A program made the position numbers and the translations under genes. This document shows, piece by piece, positions 8,718-16,532 of a stretch of 64,000 nt of DNA (position 1 is the first letter of the stretch; every line of letters starts with the position of its first letter). This stretch comes from CALBPI01 sp963922335 (GTDB taxonomy: Bacteria > Pseudomonadota > Gammaproteobacteria > Steroidobacterales > Woeseiaceae): NCBI GenBank assembly GCA_963922335.1, contig CAWUIB010000010.1, positions 116,503-180,502 of the forward strand, written 5' to 3'. The notes under the pieces are model-generated. The model was not told the DNA's origin, ran no database searches, and saw only the letters and a program-made list of their open reading frames with translations.

Positions 8718-8920
8718 TGTTCGAACCCCCGCAAGAGGAATATGTTTAATTGCATGGCGCGATAATGCGGGTATCCGAGCGCCGGTCTCAACTGTCGAAA
8801 AAAACCGACAATTAGTTAATGTTTTGGCGTCAGTAACTTAGCGAACATGTTTCAAGCGACGTCCAAAAACTCGCGCTGTTCTTGCGGCGCAGGTTTGCGC
8901 AACTCGCGGTTTTTGCAGGG
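8718..8920. other. Intergenic spacer between two lipoprotein genes
   Basis: 203 bases, AT-richer than the flanks, between the stop of the large lipoprotein gene and the start of the small one (both minus strand). It holds a short inverted repeat, TGTCG-A/C loop-CGACA near 8798-8812, too weak to call a terminator. No sigma-54 site or GEMM core like those of the larger gene is visible. Confidence 0.4.
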
Positions 8921-10261
8921 TTATTGCGCTTGTTTCGCGACTTCGTTCGACAGCGCGCTTTCCTGTCCGTTGTTGTCGATCGAGGTGATAGCCACATACC
9001 AGGTTCCAGGCTGGAGACTGTCGAGCGTGAAACTCGAAATGGCACCGTCGTTAACGGATCGGCGGTTTGGGTAAACCCCCGAAACCTGCCCGTAGTAGAC
9101 CCGATATCCCGAGAGGCCGTTGAGCGGTGAGCCGTCTTCGCGACGAGTTGGCGGTGTCCAGTTAAGCGTTACCGAACGCAGTGCAACCGCATCGACTTGT
9201 ACATCGAACCGTGGCAGCGACACCGTGTTGATACCGTCGGACACGCGAATCCGGATGTTTCTAAAGAGACCGACGTCGCTGTTGGCAGGGGTACCCGAGA
9301 TTCGGCCGGTTACCGGATCGAACGATGCCCAGCGGGGCAGGTTGCTCACGCCGAACGTCAGCATGTCACCATCGGGGTCGCTGGCGGTCGGCACAAAGCT
9401 GTAATTCTCCCCAGCCACAATGGTCCCCGGCGCGTTTCCACTGATGACCGGTGCGCGGTTGTTGCCGCCGCTCGCCGTCGCCAGGTTGAACTCGAGTCGC
9501 TGTGTTACCCGCTCACCGTTGTCTGCAAAAATGACATCAATGGAGAGCTCACGCCGCGTACCCGCTGTGAACTGAACGAGGTCAATAGGTAATGCCCACG
9601 GCGCCGCGGTGTCAGTCACGGTCGGTAGATGCGGTTCAGGTGCGCCTGTCACAGACCGGCAGCACGAGAATTCAACGCGGCTGACACCACGATCGATCCA
9701 CACTGAATTCGGTTCGAAGAACAGATAGGCGAACTGGCGCGAAATAGTGTTGTCCGCAAGTCTGATCGGGTTGGTGAGATCCGGGTTGAAGCTGACCATT
9801 CCCATCGCAGGTTCGGGCGCCGCATTCGGGTCGAACACAATCGTGATCGTGTCGCTAGCGGTGTTGCCAGCGGCGTCTTCGGCGGTCACGGTGATCACGT
9901 TGCTACCGGAAAAGACCGATATTTGCGGGCTGATCCAGTTCGACGATACGGTGATGTCACCGCTGTCGCCGCGGTTGCTCGCCCATCTCAAACTCTGAAC
10001 ATCTACGTTGTCGGACGCTTGTCCGGTCAACGAGATAACGGTTGAGCTGGTTTCAGCACGTCCGTCGTCGTCGGGCGTCAAAATACTGATCTGGGGGGGC
10101 TGGCTGTCGACTGGAGTCGGTGTGGGTCCAGCGCCACCGTCCAGAATCGTGTTCTCGGTTGCATCTTCGCTGCCGGAGCAGGCGGCGAGTGCAAGTGAAC
10201 AACCCGCTGCCGCGAGCAGAGTGGAAAATCGCTTTGTCTGACTGAAAATTCGGCGTGTCAT
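8921..10261 (-). CDS. Ig-like/FnIII surface lipoprotein under c-di-GMP control
   Basis: 446 residues. A lipobox (SLALAAC, Cys at about 28) is followed by a linker, an Ig-like domain (PPQISILTPDDDG with DNVDVQSLRW and TAEDAAGNTASDTITI), a middle beta domain, a putative-Ig/cadherin-like domain (NRAPVISG, then ASDPDGDMLTFGVSNLPRWASFDPVTGRISGTP) and a C-terminal fibronectin-III-like domain (LNWTPPTRREDGSPLNGLSGYRVYYG, then GTWYVAITSIDNNGQESALSNEVAK). The architecture is that of an outer-membrane adhesin or matrix protein. Upstream on the same strand are a GEMM-I c-di-GMP riboswitch and a sigma-54-like promoter, so expression should follow c-di-GMP level and a sigma-54 activator. No catalytic motif is visible. 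Confidence 0.8.
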   Translation of the reverse strand: MTRRIFSQTKRFSTLLAAAGCSLALAACSGSEDATENTILDGGAGPTPTPVDSQPPQISILTPDDDGRAETSSTVISLTGQASDNVDVQSLRWASNRGDSGDITVSSNWISPQISVFSGSNVITVTAEDAAGNTASDTITIVFDPNAAPEPAMGMVSFNPDLTNPIRLADNTISRQFAYLFFEPNSVWIDRGVSRVEFSCCRSVTGAPEPHLPTVTDTAAPWALPIDLVQFTAGTRRELSIDVIFADNGERVTQRLEFNLATASGGNNRAPVISGNAPGTIVAGENYSFVPTASDPDGDMLTFGVSNLPRWASFDPVTGRISGTPANSDVGLFRNIRIRVSDGINTVSLPRFDVQVDAVALRSVTLNWTPPTRREDGSPLNGLSGYRVYYGQVSGVYPNRRSVNDGAISSFTLDSLQPGTWYVAITSIDNNGQESALSNEVAKQAQ

Positions 10262-10349
10262 GCTCGATGTTTCACCTGGTCAGGTCGAGACGACGAGCGC
10301 TGGGATACACGGTTTTCAACAGGCGGAGGAGCAGGACTGCCTCTCTCGA

Positions 10350-10430
10350 GTTTGGTAACTCCGCCGTCATGGGCTTGCGCCTGTAGACCGGTAGCTTTGC
10401 GTCGCCGCCTTTCGACGGTTATGCCTTTTC
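10350..10430 (-). ncRNA. Cyclic di-GMP-I (GEMM) riboswitch
   Basis: Read on the minus strand, this leader carries the GEMM-I core in order: ATAACC, a GTC-GAAA-GGC hairpin with the docking GAAA tetraloop, GACGCAAAGC (the most conserved stretch), CCGGTCTA, a GGC-GCAA-GCC-like hairpin, then ATGACGGCGGAGTTACC. Core order, the tetraloop and the closing GTTACC all fit the family. It sits about 90 bases before the lipoprotein start at 10261. No poly-U terminator follows; a short GGCAG/CTGCT hairpin lies between, so control could be translational or by an alternative fold. On/off direction cannot be told by eye. Confidence 0.85.
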
Positions 10431-10565
10431 AACTGACGCCTAGTGTGCCGACCCTGTGATAGTGCCGACAGCGCCAGAGCGTCGAATTGAGGCTTGTGTC
10501 ACGTAATGCTCGCGTCAAAAACCACGCCATGCGGTTTCAACGCGATCCAAATCCAAGTTAAGTAA

Positions 10566-10581
10566 AGCAACTTCTGTGCCA
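10566..10581 (-). promoter_or_regulatory. Sigma-54 (RpoN)-type promoter
   Basis: On the minus strand TGGCAC-N5-TTGCT, with the -24 GG and -12 GC separated by exactly 10 bases, matching the RpoN consensus. It lies about 135 bases upstream of the GEMM core and in the right direction for the lipoprotein gene. Other sigma-54-controlled exopolysaccharide loci are known in Proteobacteria. Found by eye only; activator sites were not identified. Confidence 0.6.
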
Positions 10582-10859
10582 CAAATTTCAAACGCGCAGA
10601 CATTGGCCTAATTGCCTGTTTTTCCAATGAAAGCGGGTTTCGGCGTTCAAAGGGTCGAGCAGGGCAACCTGTCGTCAGACAGAAACAGCCCGGTCACCCA
10701 TTGCCGAGATGGGCTGCGCAACCTACTGAAAGCAGGCGGCTCTTTGGTTTGTCGCGGCGAGCAGACAGCAGCGTCGGGAAACCGACACCCGGGTTGGACT
10801 CGTGCCGCCTATGAGAAGCGATTAGACTCTGGTCTCACCTCATTTGTGACCTGAACGCG

Positions 10860-12530
10860 TTGAGCGAACAACAACCACAGTCACCGACCCGTGTAGCCCT
10901 GCTCCTCGATCGACATGCCATACCCGCATGGGTGGCAGAGTTGACGGCGCAGTTCGATCAGGACGATGGCGTCGAGATCGCCTGCGTGCTGATTGCCCAC
11001 GATCGTCGACGTAGCGATCGCGCTCCGGGCAGCAAGCCGCGTTGGCAGGACGGACGTTTCGGACGAGGCATTCGACAGCGTTTGATGGCGACTTATCGAA
11101 AGCTCGTTGATCGGAACCTTATCTTCGCAGACGCGTGGGTCCACGCAGATGCAGCGCTCACCGGGAGGACGTATATCGACCTTCCGGCGGCATTCTCTGA
11201 GTCTGACCGCCAAACGTTGATCGACCTGAACATCGATGTTGTCGTGCATTGCGGATTGCGCGCAGTCTCGCCAGAAGTGATTGCCAGCGCCAAATCTGGC
11301 GTGTGGTCATTGCTCGGTTCGCCCGCCGGTATCGAACAAGCCTATCCCGCCGGGTTCTGGCCGGTGCTCAAAGGTGCACCACTGACGCGATCCACGCTCT
11401 CAGTCACGTTTGCCGATCGAGCGCCGGTCGTGCTGGCGCAGTCATGGATGGCGACCAGCCGTCACTCGACGAGAGACAACATATCGCGCCATTACTGGAA
11501 GATGCTTTTCAGCATTCCCCGGGCGATCCGACGCATGCGAGATCTCGGCGCCAGCGTTTACTTCGCTGACTGTCGCGCGAGGGTCGACCAGTCGTTTGAG
11601 CGCAATTTCTCGGCACCGCACCCCGGTGCTCTGGCCTACGGGATGTATGTGGCGCGTGCGGTATTGCGCAAGGCGATAGCACTCGTCGACAACAATGTCT
11701 TTGAGCAGCGATGGCGTTTGCGACGGGCCGCACCTTTTGCGCTGACCGGTGAGACACGGCTCGCTGAGATTCAGCACAACCCCGATTGGGTTTATCGTGC
11801 CGACCCTTTCATTCATGTCAGTGGCGAATCACGGTTCCTGTTCTTTGAGGAGTACTGCGACCGGCGCAAACTCGGGCATCTATCGCGAGTGTCCCTCGAT
11901 GCCGACGGCAGGCCTGACGGTGACGTGCGCATGGTTTTGCAGCGCCCCTATCACCTTTCCTATCCGCAGGTTCTGGACGTCGATGGCGAGCAGTACATGC
12001 TGCCCGAAACGTCAGGCAACAAAACCATAGAGCTTTATAAGGCAACCAAGTTTCCTGACGAGTGGACCTTACACTCGGTACTGATGGAGGACATTGATGC
12101 TTCCGACGCGACGCTGCTGCAACGCGATGGTTTGTGGTGGCTGTTTGCCAACGTAAAGTCGCATCCTGCGGTGTCGTCCCAGGATGAATGTTTTCTTTAC
12201 TTTGCTGAGGATCTGGTGGGTCCGTGGCAGGCGCACCCGCTCAACCCGGTGGTCTCCGATTGCAGAACGTCACGACCAGGGGGCGCCATGATCGAAAAAG
12301 ACGGGCGCCTGATTCGCCCGACGCAGGACTGTACCTACCGCTATGGCTACGGACTGAACTTCATGGAGGTCACCGCGCTGTCGACCACCGATTACCGTGA
12401 GGTTCTGCTCGAACATATCCCGCCTCGAGCGCGCAGCGGCGCGATTGGTATTCACACGTATGCTGAGTCTGGCGACATCGCGTTTGTTGACGAGTTGTAT
12501 CGCTCGCCGCGCTGGAAACGCAAGGGATAA
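10860..12530 (+). CDS. Formyltransferase-like / GINT1-like two-domain protein
   Basis: 556 residues, apparently from a TTG start; no in-frame ATG lies nearby, and a GTG near 10931 is an alternative. Residues 10-240 resemble the formyltransferase Rossmann fold (VALLLDRHAIPAWVAELTAQF, then DVVVHCGLRAVSPEVIASAKSGVWSLLG), although the catalytic N-H-D triad is not clear. Residues 300-550 form a five-bladed-propeller-like domain (NPDWVYRADPFIHV, FFEEYCDRRKLGHL, YMLPETSGNKTIELYK, DASDATLLQRDGLWWLF and SRPGGAMIEKDGRLIRPTQDC), as in proteins annotated glucosamine inositolphosphorylceramide transferase-like. It probably handles a sugar or nucleotide sugar in the glycan locus. Reaction unknown. Confidence 0.6.
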   Translation: MSEQQPQSPTRVALLLDRHAIPAWVAELTAQFDQDDGVEIACVLIAHDRRRSDRAPGSKPRWQDGRFGRGIRQRLMATYRKLVDRNLIFADAWVHADAALTGRTYIDLPAAFSESDRQTLIDLNIDVVVHCGLRAVSPEVIASAKSGVWSLLGSPAGIEQAYPAGFWPVLKGAPLTRSTLSVTFADRAPVVLAQSWMATSRHSTRDNISRHYWKMLFSIPRAIRRMRDLGASVYFADCRARVDQSFERNFSAPHPGALAYGMYVARAVLRKAIALVDNNVFEQRWRLRRAAPFALTGETRLAEIQHNPDWVYRADPFIHVSGESRFLFFEEYCDRRKLGHLSRVSLDADGRPDGDVRMVLQRPYHLSYPQVLDVDGEQYMLPETSGNKTIELYKATKFPDEWTLHSVLMEDIDASDATLLQRDGLWWLFANVKSHPAVSSQDECFLYFAEDLVGPWQAHPLNPVVSDCRTSRPGGAMIEKDGRLIRPTQDCTYRYGYGLNFMEVTALSTTDYREVLLEHIPPRARSGAIGIHTYAESGDIAFVDELYRSPRWKRKG

Positions 12531-12533
12531 GCG

Positions 12534-13622
12534 CTAGCTTCGGATCAGTGCGTCGTAGACCCGGTACACCAGTCGTAACCATGAAGTACGCACCAGCTCA
12601 CGACTCTGCGCCTGCAGTTTCCTGGTGGCGATGCTCTTCTTGTAGTCGTCGTGTTTGCCACGACCGAGCAGGAACTCGTAACTCTTCAAACCACTGGCAG
12701 CGGCCTGTTCGATACTGTAGCCAAAGTGCAAGAGGCCCGGGCTGATCGCTTTTGGTAAACCGGAATCGAAGCCTGCCTGCAGACTGTAACGCCTACCCTG
12801 GAAATCGATGTCCAACAGGGCTGAGATCGGTTTTCCGTCGAGATACAGAATCGAGCTTGCCTGGCTGGGTGTATCCGCGTCAGCGGCATCTTGCGTCAAG
12901 CTTCGAACAAAACGGGATCGTCTGTCGCTGATCGTCGCACCACCCCAACGGGCTTCGTGGAACCGATTAATCACCGTCACGAATGCTTCCCAATTCTCGG
13001 GTGTCACCAATTTGTGTTCCACAGCGCCAAGCTGCTCGAGTCGGCGCCGTTTGTTAAACAGGCCACGTCGACCGCTTGCGCTTATCCCGCTGAGATAGTG
13101 TTCAAAGCCGTGTCCGAGCTCGGCACGGTAGCCAACGTCCCCGCCAAGATCGCGCTCTGTGATACGCGCGCGTTGATGCAGTGCTGTGGGGATGCGCGGG
13201 GTATCACAGTCGGTCAATACCAGTGAGTCCCAGTGTTGATCAGCCAACAACGCGTCCATCAGCGTCTCGAATACGTTCGAGTCAACCGCCGGATCGATCA
13301 TGCAGTCCAGGAACTCGCTACGAAAGATGCTTCGCAGCCCTGTGCTGCCGCCTGCAAACTGCAGCGCGCGATAACGCAAGCCGCGCCGGTTGATAGTGGT
13401 GCGAACCAGCGGCAGGAGCCCAAGCCATCGTCCGTCAGCGTCGAGTACGCATACGAGATTCAGATCGATCGCTTCGCGATGTTCCGAGGGAAGCGCGTGG
13501 TACCAGGCGTTGACCCAATGCCAGCTGGAGAACAGATTCGGTCGACCCGTGCGCTGCTGGAGCGACTGCCATGGGTCTCGAATGTCCGGTAGATCTGAAG
13601 CTGAGTAGCGGCGGACGTTCAC
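12534..13622 (-). CDS. FemAB/CelD-like GNAT acyltransferase
   Basis: 362 residues from the GTG at 13622, chosen because GAAGGA lies 8 bases upstream. The frame stays open to 13769, but that would overlap the divergent tyrA start. The protein has the double-GNAT layout of the Acetyltransf_6/BcsL group: WHWVNAWYHALP near residue 40, HWDSLVLTDCDTPRIP in the middle, then SSILYLDGKPISALLDIDFQGRRYSLQAGFDSGLPKAISPGLLHFGYSIEQA. The last stretch is the CoA/acceptor domain common in exopolysaccharide loci. It ends convergently 3 bases from the propeller protein. Likely acylates a glycan or lipid carrier; acyl donor unknown. Confidence 0.75.
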   Translation of the reverse strand: MNVRRYSASDLPDIRDPWQSLQQRTGRPNLFSSWHWVNAWYHALPSEHREAIDLNLVCVLDADGRWLGLLPLVRTTINRRGLRYRALQFAGGSTGLRSIFRSEFLDCMIDPAVDSNVFETLMDALLADQHWDSLVLTDCDTPRIPTALHQRARITERDLGGDVGYRAELGHGFEHYLSGISASGRRGLFNKRRRLEQLGAVEHKLVTPENWEAFVTVINRFHEARWGGATISDRRSRFVRSLTQDAADADTPSQASSILYLDGKPISALLDIDFQGRRYSLQAGFDSGLPKAISPGLLHFGYSIEQAAASGLKSYEFLLGRGKHDDYKKSIATRKLQAQSRELVRTSWLRLVYRVYDALIRS

Positions 13623-13743
13623 GCCATTCCTTCGGGTTCCGTTGTCGCGAATCCTACCATTGTGGGCGCGCACGCACAGGGACGTGATGCCAAAGTGCGA
13701 ACGCGATAACATTTCAAACGTTGATTCCCTGGGAAACCTTTCT
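13623..13743. promoter_or_regulatory. Divergent promoter region, acyltransferase/tyrA
   Basis: 121 bases between divergent genes. It must hold both promoters, but no strong -35/-10 pair or tyrosine-type operator is clear by eye. Confidence 0.3.
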
Positions 13744-14871
13744 ATGAGTGATGCGGAGGTCGACATCAAGTCGGCGGGACTGCAGGCATTGCGCGAGCGA
13801 CTGGATGCGGTGGATGCACGGCTGGTCGAGACGATCGGCGAGCGTCAGGATCTCGTGCGTCAGATTGGTCAGCTCAAGGCAGCTGAAGGGCACCAGACAC
13901 GAGATTTTCGACGCGAGAAAGTCGTACTGGATAAGGCGCGCGCGACCGCCGAATCGGTTGGGGTTTCTCCGGAGCTGGCCACCGACGTGCTTGCCGCTGT
14001 AATCCGCGCGTCGCTGCAGGATCAGGAGCAGGCGCGAATCCGAGGCTCGGCAAGTGGCAGTGGCAAAAGCGCGTTGGTGCTCGGCGGTGCCGGGCGCATG
14101 GGCCGATGGTTTGTCGAATATTTCCATTCGCAGGGTTATGCCGTGGCCGTGGTCGATCCGGCCGCTGACCCATCCAAAACGCATGTGCACGAATCGCTTG
14201 CGGCGGCAGGGGTCGATTACGACGTGATCGTCGTGGCTGCGACGCTCGCCGTCTCTGCAGCATTGCTGGCAGAGCTTGAGCAGCTCGCTCCACGTGGTCT
14301 GGTCTTCGATGTGGGTTCGCTAAAAACACCCTTGGTTGAACCTTTGCGGTCGCTCGCCAACTCCGGCGTAGCGGTGACTTCTCTGCACCCGATGTTTGGT
14401 CCGTCCACACGCCTGCTGGCTGGCCGGCACATGATTTTCTGCGATGTTGGGAATCCGGAAGCGACGGCAGCGGCAAGAGCGATTTTCGCCGACACGATGG
14501 TCGAGTCGGTTGACATGACGCTGGAGGCGCACGATGAGCTGATCGCGTTCGTGCTCGGGCTATCGCATTTCGTGAACATCGCGTTTGTCGACACGCTCGC
14601 AAACAGTGGAATTGATGCCGAGGCGCTGGCGCTGATCTCAAGTCCGACGTTCGATGCGCAATTTGCGATGGGCAGTACCGTCGTGCATGAGAATCCGGAC
14701 CTGTATTTCGAGATACAGAGGCTGAATCAGTTCCGCGATCTGCCGCTTCAGGGGCTGCGCGAGTCGGTGACCCGATTGCAGGGCGCGGTCAGTGAGGACG
14801 ATCTGCAACAGTTTCGTGAATCGATGCTTGCCGCGCGCGCTTACGTGGATGGTTATAAGGGCGCGCGATAG
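13744..14871 (+). CDS. tyrA: Chorismate mutase / prephenate dehydrogenase (T-protein)
   Basis: 375 residues from the ATG at 13744, close to the usual 373 of the enterobacterial T-protein; the frame is open upstream to 13642 but that would clash with the divergent gene. Residues 8-95 are an AroQ chorismate mutase (LRERLDAVDARLVETIGERQDLVRQIGQLK). Residues 105-370 are an NAD-dependent prephenate dehydrogenase: ALVLGGAGRMGRWFVEYF (GxGxxG site), LHPMFGPSTRLLAGRHMIFC (catalytic His in LHPMFGP) and AFVLGLSHFVNIAF. It makes 4-hydroxyphenylpyruvate for tyrosine in the cytoplasm. The fused form is typical of Gammaproteobacteria and is a main clue to lineage. gltX follows after 27 bases. Confidence 0.95.
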   Translation: MSDAEVDIKSAGLQALRERLDAVDARLVETIGERQDLVRQIGQLKAAEGHQTRDFRREKVVLDKARATAESVGVSPELATDVLAAVIRASLQDQEQARIRGSASGSGKSALVLGGAGRMGRWFVEYFHSQGYAVAVVDPAADPSKTHVHESLAAAGVDYDVIVVAATLAVSAALLAELEQLAPRGLVFDVGSLKTPLVEPLRSLANSGVAVTSLHPMFGPSTRLLAGRHMIFCDVGNPEATAAARAIFADTMVESVDMTLEAHDELIAFVLGLSHFVNIAFVDTLANSGIDAEALALISSPTFDAQFAMGSTVVHENPDLYFEIQRLNQFRDLPLQGLRESVTRLQGAVSEDDLQQFRESMLAARAYVDGYKGAR

Positions 14872-14898
14872 CGCAAACGAGTCGGTATCATTCCCAAC

Positions 14899-16314
14899 AT
14901 GACGATCAAGACGCGATTCGCTCCGAGTCCAACCGGGGTGTTGCATGTGGGCGGTGTGCGCACCGCATTGTTTTCGTGGCTCTATGCGCGCCGCCACGGC
15001 GGGCAGTTTGTGCTTCGGATTGAGGACACCGACCGCGAGCGCTCTACGCAGGCCTCGGTCGATGCCATCCTGGACGGTATGGCTTGGCTGGGACTGGATG
15101 CTGACGAGGGGCCGTACTACCAGACCCATCGATTCGATCGCTACCGCGAGGTCATCGATGAATGGTTGGAGAGTGGCAAAGCGTACTATTGCTACGCGAC
15201 TCGCGAAGAGCTCGACGAGTTACGCGAGGCGCAACGCGCCGCAGGCGAGAAGCCGCGCTACGACGGTCGATACCGCGATCGCAACGAGCCGCGCGAAGGT
15301 GTGGACCCGGTCGTACGCTTCAAGAATCAGCTGGAAGGTACAGTGCGATTCGACGATCAGGTTCGCGGTCGCATCAACATCAGCAATGGCGAGCTCGATG
15401 ACTTGATCATCGCGAGATCTGATGGCACGCCAACCTACAATTTCACGGTGGTCGTCGATGACGCGGACATGGGCATCACGCACGTGATCCGTGGGGATGA
15501 TCATCTTGCGAATACGCCGCGGCAGATCAATATGTTCGAAGCGCTCGGCAAGACGCCGCCAACGTATGCCCATGTGCCGATGATTCTTGGCGACGACGGG
15601 TCTCGATTGTCCAAGCGTCATGGCGCGGTCAATGTGCTCGACTATCGGGACGCCGGCTACTTGCCCGAGGCGCTTTTGAATTATCTCGTCCGACTCGGGT
15701 GGTCGCATGGCGATCAGGAGGTCTTCTCGATGGATGAAATGGTGGCGCTATTCGATATCGGTGACGTTAATGCCTCTGCATCAGCCTTCAATACCGAGAA
15801 GCTCGACTGGTTGAATCAGCACTACCTGCAAGGCGCAGATGCGCGCGAGATGGGCGCTTTGCTGGCTGAGCAATTGAACGCGCGGGGTCTCGATGTTGCT
15901 GCCGGTCCAGACCCGGCGGTTGTGTTCGAGGTTTACCGGGATCGCGCAGTCACGCTCGGTGCGCTTGCCGACAGCCTGCAATATCTCTACGTCGACGACA
16001 TTGAGGTGGATGCAGGGGCTGCGAAAAAGCATTTGCGCCCGGTCGCACTGGAACCACTGCAGGCTTTGCTAGCCGCGCTTCAGGCGAGCGATAGCTGGGA
16101 GGCGGATGCCCTCGGCGCGCTGGTGGCACAAGTCGCCGAGGCACAAGGCGTAGGTCTTGGGAAGATCGGACAGCCAACGCGCGTGGCCATCACCGGCGGC
16201 GGTGCCTCGCCAGGCGTCGGTGACACGCTGGCGCTGGTCGGTAAGCCGAGAACTCTCGCGAGAATTGAGCAGGCCATCGGCATCATCGAAGCGCGGGTCG
16301 CCGCACAAGGTTGA
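14899..16314 (+). CDS. gltX: Glutamyl-tRNA synthetase
   Basis: 471 residues, normal for the bacterial enzyme. Class I signature: APSPTGVLHVGGVRTALF (HIGH motif as HVGG) at the N-terminus and SRLSKRHGAVNV (KMSKS motif as LSKRH) near residue 240. In between, RIEDTDRERST and VIRGDDHLANTPRQ bind Glu-AMP and the acceptor end. The C-terminal anticodon-binding helical part ends in GASPGVGDTLALVGKPRTLARIEQA, a standard ending. It charges tRNA-Glu, and it may also charge tRNA-Gln if GatCAB is present, which this window cannot show. No terminator is obvious in the 218 bases before the efflux operon. Confidence 0.97.
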   Translation: MTIKTRFAPSPTGVLHVGGVRTALFSWLYARRHGGQFVLRIEDTDRERSTQASVDAILDGMAWLGLDADEGPYYQTHRFDRYREVIDEWLESGKAYYCYATREELDELREAQRAAGEKPRYDGRYRDRNEPREGVDPVVRFKNQLEGTVRFDDQVRGRINISNGELDDLIIARSDGTPTYNFTVVVDDADMGITHVIRGDDHLANTPRQINMFEALGKTPPTYAHVPMILGDDGSRLSKRHGAVNVLDYRDAGYLPEALLNYLVRLGWSHGDQEVFSMDEMVALFDIGDVNASASAFNTEKLDWLNQHYLQGADAREMGALLAEQLNARGLDVAAGPDPAVVFEVYRDRAVTLGALADSLQYLYVDDIEVDAGAAKKHLRPVALEPLQALLAALQASDSWEADALGALVAQVAEAQGVGLGKIGQPTRVAITGGGASPGVGDTLALVGKPRTLARIEQAIGIIEARVAAQG

Positions 16315-16532
16315 TGAACCGATAAAAGGCACGCTGACAATAAATCAATCGCTTAGCTGCACCGCATCCACGGTTTTCTGACGCACGATCGCCGTTCGAA
16401 CAGACAGGCTGGCGTTAGTAACGCTCTGTTACTCCTTGACGCTTTTTGACGTTGTATTGGTGTCCAACACTGGCTATCGGCCGGGGTGAGGGCGCACAAT
16501 ACCGTCAGAGCAAAGCATAGAGGGACAGGCTT
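16315..16532. promoter_or_regulatory. gltX to efflux operon spacer
   Basis: 218 bases, AT-richer at the left (ATAAATCAATCGCTTAG). It probably holds the end of gltX transcription and the promoter of the efflux operon. No operator palindrome or efflux repressor gene is visible here. Confidence 0.3.

Larger units (their letters stand above)
10262..10859. other. Long regulatory intergenic region
   Basis: About 600 bases between divergent genes. The left half is the minus-strand leader with the riboswitch and promoter described separately. The right half (10582-10859) has several short hairpins (for example CCTGTC/GACAG near 10669-10683 and CCCAT/ATGGG near 10698-10714) and could hold a structured leader or promoter for the plus-strand gene at 10860. 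A possible 80-codon frame at 10612-10854 has no homology I recognise and is probably not a gene. Confidence 0.5.

Noticed and set aside
10664..10740. Second GEMM-like leader on the plus strand
   Set aside because: A CCTGTC/GACAG hairpin and GGGCAACC are present, but the essential GACGCAAAGC segment is missing.
10612..10854. 80-codon frame before the propeller protein
   Set aside because: No ribosome site, no known family and odd composition; it overlaps possible RNA hairpins. Not reported as a gene.
13642..13743. Extended tyrA N-terminus
   Set aside because: The added residues have no homology to chorismate mutase and the frame would overlap the start region of the divergent acyltransferase; ATG 13744 gives the normal length.
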